64,000 bases of DNA from an uncultured Eubacteriales bacterium (lineage in GTDB: Bacteria; Bacillota; Clostridia; Oscillospirales; Acutalibacteraceae), in the NCBI GenBank assembly GCA_934486615.1, contig CAKSQO010000005.1, forward strand, positions 83,825-147,824, given 5' to 3'. The first letter of the stretch is position 1, and every line of letters begins with the position of its first letter. Below the pieces are notes generated by a model that saw nothing but the letters and a program-made list of their open reading frames with translations, was not told where the DNA came from and searched no databases. This document shows positions 15,812-24,023 of this stretch, in pieces. A program made the translations under genes and the position numbers.

Positions 15812-16495
15812 TCAGGCCTTGAAGATCAGCTTCATCAAAGCGGAAAGACCGAGGTCGGCAAGCCAGATGACGATACCGACGACCAAGCACATAACAAGAA
15901 CGATGCCGGTGTTTTTGACAACCGTCTTGAAGTTGGGCCAGTTGGTCTTTTTAATCTCGCTCTTGTACTCAAGCAGCCAAGCCTTGAATCTTACGAAAAG
16001 AACCTTTTTTGCGCCATTGGATTCTTTAACCGCAACATAGTCGGCAAGGAGTATCGAAGCGATCGTAAGCACTACAGCGGCGATGCTTACGCAAAGCAGA
16101 ACAATGAACGTCGAATTGTACCAGATGCGGCCGTTGATACCGGTCAGCGGTCTGTAGTCGACATAGGTTCCGGGGGTGTTGCAGATGAACAGCAACATCA
16201 TAATCATATCGATAACACCGAACACGAGCTGTCCGACGGCGGCCTTTTTGGTTTTGAAAGAAGCCACTGCGCAGATAGCGCCGATAACGGCGGTAACGAG
16301 GGTGAAGAAGAACCATGCCGATTTGTTCATGTCGACACTGTCGGAGATCTTGGAGCCGAAAGCAAGCTGGGTAGCGGACAACTCGAAAGTACCCTGTGCG
16401 CTGGTGATGTGGACTATTCCGAAGAACAGAAGCACTACGACAGCGACCGAAAGGGCGACGGCGAGAATGCGGCTCGCTAAAGAAATAGCTTTCAT
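15812..16495 (-). CDS. secE: Preprotein translocase SecE with a large N-terminal membrane extension
   Basis: 227 aa, against about 60-130 aa for ordinary SecE. The last 60 residues are the SecE core: YKSEIKKTNWPNFKTVVKNT (the conserved KKxxWPxxxE/T amphipathic helix), then one membrane helix (IVLVMCLVVGIVIWLADLG). The first 165 residues hold about four further hydrophobic helices separated by a polar extracellular-type loop (SAQGTFELSATQLAFGSK). The frame is continuous and there is no ribosome binding site at the domain junction, so this looks like a true fusion. It lies between rpmG and nusG. The role of the extension is unknown. Confidence 0.9.
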   Translation of the reverse strand: MKAISLASRILAVALSVAVVVLLFFGIVHITSAQGTFELSATQLAFGSKISDSVDMNKSAWFFFTLVTAVIGAICAVASFKTKKAAVGQLVFGVIDMIMMLLFICNTPGTYVDYRPLTGINGRIWYNSTFIVLLCVSIAAVVLTIASILLADYVAVKESNGAKKVLFVRFKAWLLEYKSEIKKTNWPNFKTVVKNTGIVLVMCLVVGIVIWLADLGLSALMKLIFKA

Positions 16496-16505
16496 TATAT
16501 CCCCC

Positions 16506-16655
16506 TTACTTCGTCTCTTTGTGCAGAGTGTGCTTTTTGCAGAAGCGGCAATACTTATTCATTTCCAACCTGTCAGGGTCGTTTTTCTTGTTCTTCATAG
16601 TATTGTAGTTTCTACGTTTGCATTCTGAACAAGCAAGTGTAATTTTTACTCTCAT
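16506..16655 (-). CDS. rpmG: Ribosomal protein L33
   Basis: 49 aa: MRVKITLACSECKRRNYNT, then NKYCRFCKKHTLHKETK. Two CxxC pairs (CSEC and CRFC) show the zinc-binding form. GGGAGGTG lies upstream of the ATG at 16655. It is the first gene of the rpmG-secE-nusG-rplK-rplA unit. Confidence 0.96.
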   Translation of the reverse strand: MRVKITLACSECKRRNYNTMKNKKNDPDRLEMNKYCRFCKKHTLHKETK

Positions 16656-16751
16656 TGACGGCACCTCCCGTTTTACGGAAAAATTTAGCCTCCCTCAAAT
16701 AAGGCGCGTTTTGGGCGCAATTAACAAGCCCTTATTGCAGAGGTAATTCAA

Positions 16752-16780
16752 ATTATATCATAACCTGTCCCATCGGTCAA
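16752..16780 (-). promoter_or_regulatory. Promoter for rpmG-secE-nusG
   Basis: Minus-strand TTGACC (16775-16780), 17-bp spacer and a perfect TATAAT (16752-16757), about 97 bp before rpmG. Confidence 0.85.
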
Positions 16781-16885
16781 GTATAATTTTAGACTATTTT
16801 CGGTACGCTTTACATTATATAATATATAAAGTCTATACAATCCATAAAACAACGCGCGAAACAGAACTTCGCGTGCCTTTTACAA

Positions 16886-17695
16886 TCAGATTATGCCGTG
16901 CAGGTCTGTGCCGATGAAGCCGACCTCCTTGAACTTGTCGGTGTTGTGGCGGACGATGTAGTCGATGTACGACATCACCATATCGGCTGTGAAGCGGTAG
17001 CCCATCGGGTTCATATGGCCGCCGAGGTAGAACTTCTTTCTGAGCGTCGCATCGTAGACGGGCGCGTACTTGCGCAGGTCGATGACGTAGGTGTTGTCGA
17101 GCCTGTCGGCGAGGTCGCGCAGCAGCTGCGCGTGGCGATCCTGATACTCCTGAGTCGCGGCGGGCAGGTGCGGCTCGTACGGGCAGGTCATAAGGAAAAA
17201 CACGGCGCGCGGCTGAATTGCGCGGTAGCGGCGGATTATCTCGCCGTAGGTGCCCGCAATGGTGAAGTCGTCGCCGTAGGCATGAGCGCCGTTGAGCGCG
17301 TCGTCGAGTGTGCCGAACTTTTCAAGCCCGAAGCGGTACATCTCGTTTACGCCGAGGGCTATTATGTACGCCTGGCATTTGATGTCAACCGAGAACAAGC
17401 CGTGTGTGTTGCCGAAGCTGTCGAGATACTCCTTTGCGGTCATACCGCCCCTGGAGAAGTTGCGCACGGTGCAGCCCGCGGCGCGCGCGATGAACTGCCC
17501 CCACGAATACTCATACATATCGTGATACCCCGTGACTCCGTCGGGTGAGTATGACTCGAACTCGCCGCTTGAAAGGCTGTCGCCTATGCAGCCTATCGTG
17601 CGGAAGATCGAGCACATACCGCCGTCGGTGACCATTCGGTCAAGCGGCTTTTCGTTTTCATCGGAAAAAGTTTCGATATAGGTTTTAAAATCCAT
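16886..17695 (-). CDS. SGNH/GDSL-family hydrolase
   Basis: 269 aa from ATG 17695, with AAAGG 8 nt upstream. Block I is IGCIGDSLSSGEF (catalytic Ser in GDSL), ALGVNEMYRFG is the block III Gly/Asn region, and GGHMNPMGYRFTADMV carries the block V His. These enzymes are esterases or acetylesterases acting on carbohydrates or lipids; no signal peptide is visible, so it is probably cytoplasmic. It is 11 bp downstream of a glycosidase on the same strand, which suggests deacetylation of the sugar that enzyme releases. The substrate is not determined. Confidence 0.85.
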   Translation of the reverse strand: MDFKTYIETFSDENEKPLDRMVTDGGMCSIFRTIGCIGDSLSSGEFESYSPDGVTGYHDMYEYSWGQFIARAAGCTVRNFSRGGMTAKEYLDSFGNTHGLFSVDIKCQAYIIALGVNEMYRFGLEKFGTLDDALNGAHAYGDDFTIAGTYGEIIRRYRAIQPRAVFFLMTCPYEPHLPAATQEYQDRHAQLLRDLADRLDNTYVIDLRKYAPVYDATLRKKFYLGGHMNPMGYRFTADMVMSYIDYIVRHNTDKFKEVGFIGTDLHGII

Positions 17696-17706
17696 GTTGC
17701 CCACCT

Positions 17707-18897
17707 TTATATATTTATTTTCTTATAAAACCCGAGCCTTTCGGCTGCGGTCAGATAAAACAGCATTGTGCTCGAATACCACTCGGAGCTGTTGCTCGCC
17801 TGACCTGTGAACGGGTCAAGCTCCTGCCCAAAGCGCAGCGGGGAGAGCGCCCATGCGTCGAGCCAAACGCGCATATTCCGCTCAAGCTCGTCTGAGAAGC
17901 CGTAGTGATCACACCACCGCAGGCTTCGAAGCATCGTCAGCCCCTGGCTGAAATAGCCCCAGCAGTTGCCCGCCGCACCGCGGTCCATTGCGGGGTCGCT
18001 CGCCGCGATCGACGGGTAGGGGTACGGAGTACCGAAGTGCTCGGGCGACTTGAACCACCGCTCAAAAATCGCCTGCGCGAGCGGCTTATCGAGCATCTTT
18101 TCGCAAAAAAGCGCGGTTATTCCTATCGAGTGCACGCGGCGCTTTCGGCCGAATTTATCAACATCAAAGAAGAAAAGCTCGTCCTCGTCAAAGCATTTTT
18201 CAAATGTAAGGCGCTTGACGTTTTCTGCCTTTTTGCGCCACAAGGCGGCCTCGTCAAAAAGCGAGAGCTTCTCGGCCATCTCGGCCAGAGCGAGCCTGTC
18301 GCCGTAGAAAACGGCGTTCATATCGGGCATTATCAGCGGCGCGACAGGGCAGCCGTCGGGCGTGTTTGCAGCCTCGTCGCCGATGTTGCCGCGATAGAGC
18401 ATACCGCTCAGTCGCGACGAATTGTCATGCCCCGTGTCAAAGCCGCAGAACGTCTCGATAAGGCCCTGCCGCGTCGTCATTCGGTGCGCGCAGAGCCACT
18501 CGTCCCACTTGCGGCACGCGGAGTATGAGTCGCGCAGCAGCTCATCATCGCCGCAAAGCTCGCTTGCCTCAAGGCACAGCCGTGCGAAGGACACGCACTC
18601 CTGAATTTGTCCGAAGCCGACGCGGTCACTCCAAACAAAGCAGGGCAGCTGACCGTCGGGCCGCGCGTTGTCGAGAAACAGCCGCACCTGAGCGGCGGCC
18701 GCCTCGCTTTGCCCGCTCAAAGCCGCCCAGACAAGGCCGTCGTAGGCGTGCTCAAGCCACACTCCGGGGTATTTGTCGGAGATGTAGACGACCCTCCCGC
18801 GCGAATTTGCGATGGGCTTTAAGTGCCTTTCGGTCAGGCGCGCGAGCGCCTCATCGCAGGCACGTATAATGTCGGCTTTGCTCGACTTGAAAATCAT
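17707..18897 (-). CDS. Six-hairpin (alpha/alpha)6-barrel glycosidase, trehalase/GH63-like
   Basis: 396 aa. The protein is helical throughout with repeated aromatic/acidic motifs of (alpha/alpha)6 glycosidases: YPGVWLEHAYDGLVWAALSG near residue 42, DNARPDGQLPCFVW, IETFCGFDTGHDNSSR, MPDMNAVFYGDRLALAEMAE and AAGNCWGYFSQGLTMLRSL. The segments resemble GH63/GH37 and related mannosylglycerate-hydrolase-type enzymes. No signal peptide is evident. It probably cleaves a small glycoside in the cytoplasm; the family number is tentative. It is transcribed with the SGNH hydrolase. Confidence 0.7.
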   Translation of the reverse strand: MIFKSSKADIIRACDEALARLTERHLKPIANSRGRVVYISDKYPGVWLEHAYDGLVWAALSGQSEAAAAQVRLFLDNARPDGQLPCFVWSDRVGFGQIQECVSFARLCLEASELCGDDELLRDSYSACRKWDEWLCAHRMTTRQGLIETFCGFDTGHDNSSRLSGMLYRGNIGDEAANTPDGCPVAPLIMPDMNAVFYGDRLALAEMAEKLSLFDEAALWRKKAENVKRLTFEKCFDEDELFFFDVDKFGRKRRVHSIGITALFCEKMLDKPLAQAIFERWFKSPEHFGTPYPYPSIAASDPAMDRGAAGNCWGYFSQGLTMLRSLRWCDHYGFSDELERNMRVWLDAWALSPLRFGQELDPFTGQASNSSEWYSSTMLFYLTAAERLGFYKKINI

Positions 18898-18929
18898 AAC
18901 ACAGAGCCCCCCGAAAGGACAAAATATAC

Positions 18930-18958
18930 TTGCAAATCAATTTCAGCTACATTATAAT
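18930..18958 (+). promoter_or_regulatory. Promoter for the DUF1287 gene
   Basis: TTGCAA (18930-18935), 17-bp spacer and TATAAT (18953-18958) in the divergent gap after the glycosidase start. Confidence 0.7.
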
Positions 18959-19028
18959 AAATGTGGAGGTTTTTTGCAACAAAAAAAGCAAAAATCCAAG
19001 TGAATTTAATTGTCAGGAGTGTCGCTTT

Positions 19029-19760
19029 ATGGCTGAGCTTATCAAAAGTCGCAAGGTCAAGGTCGTCAGAACAGTCATCGTTGTGCTGTGCATCGCTCTC
19101 GTCGCGTCGGGAGTATGGGCGGCGAACGCGTTCAATCTTATTCCCGCGCGCACCTACACCGCGGCCGATTTCGGCATTGAGCAGATCAAAAGCAGCGTTG
19201 ATTTTAACGACAACGGCGTCGACGACTACACCGACATTATGCTCGGCGCGCGCAAGGACGCCGAAAATCACCCGACATACGACGGCAGCTACGTTCAGGG
19301 CGGTTATCCCGACGACAGTAAGGGCGTGTGCACCGACGTGGTCTGGCGCGGCTTCAAGGAGGCGGGCTACAGCCTGCGCGATATGCTCGACAGGGACATC
19401 GCCGCAGCGCCCGAGGCCTACACCCGCATAACCGAGCCCGACAGCAACATCGACTTTCGCCGCGTGCAGAACCTGAAGGTGTTCTTCGACCGCCACGCCG
19501 TCAGCCTGACGACCGACCCCGACGACATCGACCAGTGGCAGCCGGGCGACATCGTCCTGTTCAACGGCACGCGCCACATCGGTATAGTCTCCGACAAGCG
19601 CGACTCAAAGGGCAGAGCCTACATAATCCACAACGCAAACCAGCCCGAGCGCGAGGAGAATTACTTCAAGCGCGCCGCATCGCAGGTCAGCGCTCACTAC
19701 CGCTTCGACGCGTCCGAAATCGACGAAAGCATCCTCGTCAGCTGGGACGACCGCTCATAA
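19029..19760 (+). CDS. DUF1287-family protein, membrane-anchored NlpC/P60-like fold
   Basis: 243 aa from ATG 19029 (AGGAG 9 nt upstream). The N-terminus has a basic stretch then a hydrophobic helix (VIVVLCIALVASGVWAANAF), a signal anchor or uncleaved signal. The rest matches DUF1287: YPDDSKGVCTDVVWRGFKEAG (Cys in the position of NlpC/P60 nucleophiles), EPDSNIDFRRVQNLKVFFDR, and WQPGDIVLFNGTRHIGIVSD with a conserved His, then HNANQPEREEN. A cell-surface peptidase or amidase-like role is suggested by the Cys-His arrangement but is unproven. An upstream extension of this frame into the promoter was rejected. Confidence 0.8.
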   Translation: MAELIKSRKVKVVRTVIVVLCIALVASGVWAANAFNLIPARTYTAADFGIEQIKSSVDFNDNGVDDYTDIMLGARKDAENHPTYDGSYVQGGYPDDSKGVCTDVVWRGFKEAGYSLRDMLDRDIAAAPEAYTRITEPDSNIDFRRVQNLKVFFDRHAVSLTTDPDDIDQWQPGDIVLFNGTRHIGIVSDKRDSKGRAYIIHNANQPEREENYFKRAASQVSAHYRFDASEIDESILVSWDDRS

Positions 19761-19806
19761 AGCGGCTTTAATGGGCAAAAGAGCGAATATGAATTTGCCG
19801 CAGGGC

Positions 19807-19835
19807 TTGAAATGGGCGAAAAATTGTGATAAAAT
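19807..19835 (+). promoter_or_regulatory. Promoter for aspS
   Basis: TTGAAA (19807-19812), 17-bp spacer and TAAAAT (19830-19835). Confidence 0.7.
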
Positions 19836-19876
19836 CATTTAGGATAAATCAAAGCAAGCATAGGGGTGCTTAAAAT

Positions 19877-21223
19877 ATGGAATTTGCAGACCTCAATAAA
19901 AAGGTCGACCTTTGCGACCTTGAGCGCATTGTTGACGACTTCAAGGCAGGCAGGATAAGCGACGGCGACAGCGTCACGCTGCGCGGCTTTGTTCACCGCA
20001 TACGACGCATGAGCAACTTCGCGTTCGTCGTTATCCGCACGCCGCGCCGCCTTATCCAGTGCGTTTGGGAGGAGGGCAAGTGCCCCGTTTCGCTCGACAC
20101 GATAACCGAGGAGGCCACCGTCGAGATCGTCGGCGAGGTCAAGTCCGACGAGCGCAGCCCGCTCGGCTTCGAGCTTCGCATAACCGATATGAAAACGCTG
20201 TCTCTGCCCGTTGAGCAGATGCCGCTGAATATCAACAAGAGAAAGCTCGACTGCACCATCGAGGTCAACCTCGACCACCGCCCGCTTTCACTCAGAAACA
20301 CGCACGAGCGCGCGATGCTCAAGCTCGTCGACGGCGTTATCCAGTGCTACCGCACCTTCCTGCACAATGACGGCTTCACCGAGTTCGTCCCGCCGAAGAT
20401 CGTTTCCGCAGGCGCAGAGGGCGGCGCCGATATGTTCGAGGTCAACTACTTCGGTGAGAAGGCGTTCCTCAACCAGTCGCCGCAGTTTTACAAGCAGATG
20501 ATGGTCGGCGTTTTCGGCAAGGTGTTCACCGTCGGTCCGGTCTTCCGCGCCGAGAAGCACTCCACCACGCGCCACATCAACGAGTTCACGGGCCTCGATT
20601 TCGAGATGGGCTTCATCGACTCGTTCCGCGATATTATGGACGTCGAAGCGCGCTTTATGGTCTGTCTGTTCGACACGCTGCGCAGGGACTACGCCATCGA
20701 GCTCGGCATACTCGGAGTCGACCTGCCTGTTATCGAGAAAATTCCCGAGGTCAGATTCAGCGACATCAAGCAGATCATAGCCGAGAAGTACGGCCGCACC
20801 TTCCGCAATCCGATGGACCTCGAGCCCGAGGAGGAGCGCCTTATCGGCAAGTATTTCAACGAGGAGTACGGCTGCCCGCTCGTCTTTGTAACGCACTATC
20901 CGTCTAAGAAGCGTCCGGTCTACGCTATGGACGACCCCGAGGATCCGAAGTACACGCTGTCGTTCGACCTGCTGCTCAACGGCACCGAGATAACGACCGG
21001 CGGCCAGCGTATTCATGACTATGATATGCAGGTAAAGAAGATGCTCGCCCGCGGCGTCGACCCTGCGGAGTTTGAGGACTTCCTCAGCATACACAAGCAC
21101 GGTATGCCCCCGCACGGCGGCCTCGGAATCGGCCTCGAGCGTCTTGTGATGAAGCTGCTCGAGCTTGACAATATCCGCAAAGTCACCGCATTCCCGCGCG
21201 ATATGAACCGCCTGAATCCGTAA
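19877..21223 (+). CDS. aspS: Aspartyl-tRNA synthetase, archaeal/eukaryotic type
   Basis: 448 aa, much shorter than the bacterial AspRS (about 590 aa) and lacking its GAD insertion. OB-fold anticodon domain: VTLRGFVHRIRRMSNFAFVVIR. Class II motif 2: GPVFRAEKHSTTRHINEFTGLDFEMGF. Motif 3: GGLGIGLERLVMKLLELDNI. These read as the archaeal AspRS, not the bacterial one. Such second AspRS genes in Clostridia are often non-discriminating, charging tRNA-Asn with Asp for later amidation; that is inference. A strong terminator follows. An AsnRS assignment was considered, but the FLNQSPQFYKQ and motif 2 context favour AspRS. Confidence 0.85.
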   Translation: MEFADLNKKVDLCDLERIVDDFKAGRISDGDSVTLRGFVHRIRRMSNFAFVVIRTPRRLIQCVWEEGKCPVSLDTITEEATVEIVGEVKSDERSPLGFELRITDMKTLSLPVEQMPLNINKRKLDCTIEVNLDHRPLSLRNTHERAMLKLVDGVIQCYRTFLHNDGFTEFVPPKIVSAGAEGGADMFEVNYFGEKAFLNQSPQFYKQMMVGVFGKVFTVGPVFRAEKHSTTRHINEFTGLDFEMGFIDSFRDIMDVEARFMVCLFDTLRRDYAIELGILGVDLPVIEKIPEVRFSDIKQIIAEKYGRTFRNPMDLEPEEERLIGKYFNEEYGCPLVFVTHYPSKKRPVYAMDDPEDPKYTLSFDLLLNGTEITTGGQRIHDYDMQVKKMLARGVDPAEFEDFLSIHKHGMPPHGGLGIGLERLVMKLLELDNIRKVTAFPRDMNRLNP

Positions 21224-21234
21224 GTACGTATGTG

Positions 21235-21267
21235 AAGCCGCCCCGAGCTTGCTCGGAGCGGCTTTTT
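21235..21267 (+). terminator. Terminator after aspS
   Basis: AAGCCGCCCCGAGC pairs with GCTCGGAGCGGCTT (one mismatch, 2-nt loop), then TTT. Confidence 0.92.
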
Positions 21268-21303
21268 GAAAGCGGTAATAATCAGCCAAAGGAGAAGAGA
21301 AGT

Positions 21304-21612
21304 ATGACTGAAAAGGAGTTTGCCCTGCGCTTGGCGCGGCTTCGGGAGCAAAAGGGCGTTTCGGCGCGCGAGATGAGCCTGTCGATAGGACAAAATCAAG
21401 GCTACATCAACAGTATCGAGAGCGGAAAGTCAATGCCGTCGCTGCCCGGAATATTCTATATCTGCGAATATCTCGGAATTGAGCCGAAAGACCTGTTTGA
21501 CACGCAAGTCGCCGAGCCGTCAAAGGCGAACGAGCTTTATTCTCTCGCCAAAACCCTTACCGACACGCAGCTTGACACCCTCATCGCACTTGCAAAAGAG
21601 CTGAAGAAATAA
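21304..21612 (+). CDS. XRE-family transcriptional regulator
   Basis: 102 aa. The HTH is in residues 6-60: FALRLARLREQKGVSAREMS, then LSIGQNQGYINSIESGKSMP. The C-terminal 35 residues are a short helical tail (DTQLDTLIALAKELKK). GGAGAAGAGAAGT lies before the ATG. It stands alone between two terminators, so it has no operon partner; its target is unknown. Confidence 0.85.
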   Translation: MTEKEFALRLARLREQKGVSAREMSLSIGQNQGYINSIESGKSMPSLPGIFYICEYLGIEPKDLFDTQVAEPSKANELYSLAKTLTDTQLDTLIALAKELKK

Positions 21613-21615
21613 TTT

Positions 21616-21660
21616 ATCCCCGCCTTTAAGTTCCTCACGGAGCAAAAGGCGGGGATTTTT
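21616..21660 (+). terminator. Terminator after the XRE gene
   Basis: ATCCCCGCCTTT pairs with AAAGGCGGGGAT, followed by TTTTT. Confidence 0.93.
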
Positions 21661-21741
21661 ACAGCTTTTTAAGTGATAGAGGGTTATTTATACCTTATTT
21701 AATATACGACGTCGGCACAGGCTCGGCTTTGAACCTCTGCC

Positions 21742-22680
21742 TCACTTCTCCAGCGCTGCCCAGAAGGCGGCGAGCTCGTCGTCGCTGCGGGGGTCGGGGG
21801 TGCCGGGGTTTTTGAGCATCGTCCACGTTTCGTTCATCTCGGCGGTCTCGCCCGGGGCTACGGTCTTAACAGCGCCGAGCGACTCCATTTCGAGCAGATA
21901 GCGGTCGGTGTAGGCCTCGAACGACACGCCGCCGTCGGGGTAGGTGCAATTATCGTGGTCGGTCGCGTACTCCTTGACGAACACGTCGTCGCCGAGCGCA
22001 TAGGCGGCCTTGCCGCAGCGGTTGTTCGTGCCTATCTTGAACGGACGGTCGGCGCCGGGGTCCTGCTTGACGCTCATGAAGCGCTTGCCGAGGTAGAGAC
22101 GGTAGTCGGAGGGGTTGGTGTACGTCCACAGCGACAGCACGCGGTTGTGCTGCAGATCGCGGTCGTTGTCGGCCTGTTTCATCACGGCAAGGCCGTTTTG
22201 GTGCATGGCGGCGATGGTCCAGACGGCGAACTCCTGCGCGGTGTCGCGGACGTTTTTGACGCGGCTTGAGACCTTCATTTGCGCGCCATCTGCAGCCATA
22301 GTCACGACGAAGCTGAGCTGAATGTCGTTCTTGCGCTGCTCCTTGGCGGTGAAGACGACGCTGTCGCCGTCGAAGCTGACGTCGACGGGCTCGTTGTCGG
22401 GGTAGTTCGTCTCGGGGCGGCGCTCGGGAGTGATCCACAGGCGGTGGCCGCCGTAGAGGTAGCTGACCGAGCCCTCGCCGAAGTAGGCGTCGTACTCGGG
22501 GCCGCTCCACTTGCCCGCGCGCTCGGTGTCGACGCGGAACATATTCTGCCCGCCGCAGAAGCCGAACGAGATTATCCTCGGGCCGACGTCGGTGGTGACG
22601 ACGGCTTCGATAGTGCCGTTGCTGATTTTAAGCGCTTTGCCGAAATTTTCGTAGCTTTCAAGCTCTGTATATTTGACCAT
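21742..22680 (-). CDS. Galactose mutarotase-fold protein of unknown function (DUF4380-like)
   Basis: 312 aa, no signal peptide. Beta-rich, with TTDVGPRIISFGFCGGQNMF near the start, GGHRLWITPERRPETNYPDN, FAVWTIAAMHQNGLAVMKQ and MNETWTML near the end. The arrangement (G-G-HRLW-x-(A/T)PE) is that of mutarotase-like carbohydrate-recognition proteins. It probably binds or epimerises a sugar; the exact role is not recognised. It lies 25 bp downstream of tmcAL on the same strand, which suggests co-transcription but no evident functional link. Confidence 0.7.
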   Translation of the reverse strand: MVKYTELESYENFGKALKISNGTIEAVVTTDVGPRIISFGFCGGQNMFRVDTERAGKWSGPEYDAYFGEGSVSYLYGGHRLWITPERRPETNYPDNEPVDVSFDGDSVVFTAKEQRKNDIQLSFVVTMAADGAQMKVSSRVKNVRDTAQEFAVWTIAAMHQNGLAVMKQADNDRDLQHNRVLSLWTYTNPSDYRLYLGKRFMSVKQDPGADRPFKIGTNNRCGKAAYALGDDVFVKEYATDHDNCTYPDGGVSFEAYTDRYLLEMESLGAVKTVAPGETAEMNETWTMLKNPGTPDPRSDDELAAFWAALEK

Positions 22681-22705
22681 TTGGAAAACCTCCCGAAATT
22701 TGAAC

Positions 22706-23893
22706 TTATTTTATAACAATGCCCCTGCCGAACGGGTCGGAGCACGGTTGGACGGTAGGGCAGCACAGCGCGTAGATGTCGTCGGCCGTGCACTCTAATT
22801 GAAGCACATCGAGTGCGTGTTTGTCAAGAGCGGACTTGTCCTTTGCACGGGCAAGCACGGGCAGGGTCGGCTTTGCCGCGGCGAGGACCTCGCGTCCGCG
22901 CGCGTTCATCGCAAGCACGCGGATATACGGCACTTCGGAGAAGTATATTTCGCGCGTTATGCCGAGCAGGGCGCACAGCAGTATGCGGCGCAGCCGCGCG
23001 TGGGTGTAGCGCTTTGATTTAGTCAGAGCGATGACCTCGTCGGTCGAGCGCGCTTGCCTTATCGCGCGGAACAGGCGGTTTTCAAGTCCTTCGCTGACGT
23101 CGGGCAGGGCAGCGAGCTGCCCGACGCTCATTTTGCGCAAAGCGGCGAGGGAGGCCGACTCGACGCGCCTTAAATCGGCGGGAGCGCGGCCTGCTTCAAC
23201 CTCGCGCACGAGCAGGTCGGCGCTCGCTTTCGGCATAAATTTGAGCGCGGCGGCAAGCTCTCCTTCGGCCGCCAGCGCGCGCAGGTGCGAAGCGCTCGCG
23301 ATGCCGCCGACGGGCGCGCCGTCGTGAGCTGCTCCGAGCCGCGGTACGGCGTGCAGCTTCATTTTGCCGCCGATGGCGTTCACGGCGGCAGCGTACTCCA
23401 CCGCGAGGGTGTCGTTCGCGCCCGAGAGCAGCTCGGCCGCCGAGTCGCCGCAGACCTCGCGCACCGCCGCCTGCCGCGCTGCGGCGAACGGCAGCCCTGT
23501 GCCGAGCCCCGCTTTAAGCCGTGCGGTGACGGCCTCGCTTTCGATCGCGGCGGCAAGCTCGGCTATCGCGGCGGTGTTGCCCGACTCCGAGCCGAAGCAG
23601 AGCTGCTCCACGCAGCCGAGCGCGTGCAGGGTGCCGACGGCGCCCTTGGCAAAGCGCTGCGCCGTCGCCGTGGCAAAGGGCAGCGGCAGCTCGAGCACCA
23701 GGTCGACCCCGCCGCAAAGAGCGGCTTGCGCGCGCGCGAATTTGTCGCAGACAGCTGCGCCGCCGCGCTGAACGAAATTGCCGCTCATAACGGCGACAAC
23801 GTGCGTCGAACCGATTTCGCGGGCGGCGGACACGCAGTGCTCATGTCCGAAATGGAAGGGGTTAAATTCAGCAATTATGCCGCATACCTTCAA
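22706..23893 (-). CDS. tmcAL: tRNA(Met) cytidine acetate ligase TmcAL
   Basis: 395 aa, typical of the YlbM/TmcAL family. The start MKVCGIIAEFNPFHFGHEHC contains the nucleotidyltransferase HxGH motif (HFGH), followed by VAVMSGNFVQRGGAAVCDK and LVLELPLPFATATAQRFAKG. The enzyme uses ATP and acetate to form N4-acetylcytidine at the wobble base of elongator tRNA-Met. It is divergent from ackA, which produces or consumes acetate. The intergenic gap is 130 bp. Confidence 0.92.
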   Translation of the reverse strand: MKVCGIIAEFNPFHFGHEHCVSAAREIGSTHVVAVMSGNFVQRGGAAVCDKFARAQAALCGGVDLVLELPLPFATATAQRFAKGAVGTLHALGCVEQLCFGSESGNTAAIAELAAAIESEAVTARLKAGLGTGLPFAAARQAAVREVCGDSAAELLSGANDTLAVEYAAAVNAIGGKMKLHAVPRLGAAHDGAPVGGIASASHLRALAAEGELAAALKFMPKASADLLVREVEAGRAPADLRRVESASLAALRKMSVGQLAALPDVSEGLENRLFRAIRQARSTDEVIALTKSKRYTHARLRRILLCALLGITREIYFSEVPYIRVLAMNARGREVLAAAKPTLPVLARAKDKSALDKHALDVLQLECTADDIYALCCPTVQPCSDPFGRGIVIK

Positions 23894-24023
23894 AAATAAT
23901 CATTCCTCATAAATATTACTTGAAAAAAGTCATGGTTTGATATATTATTTTCTATGTGTCTATTGTATAACAAATAATCCTTTTGTTCAACTTTAAAATT
24001 ATTGTAAAGGTAGTGTTTTTTCG

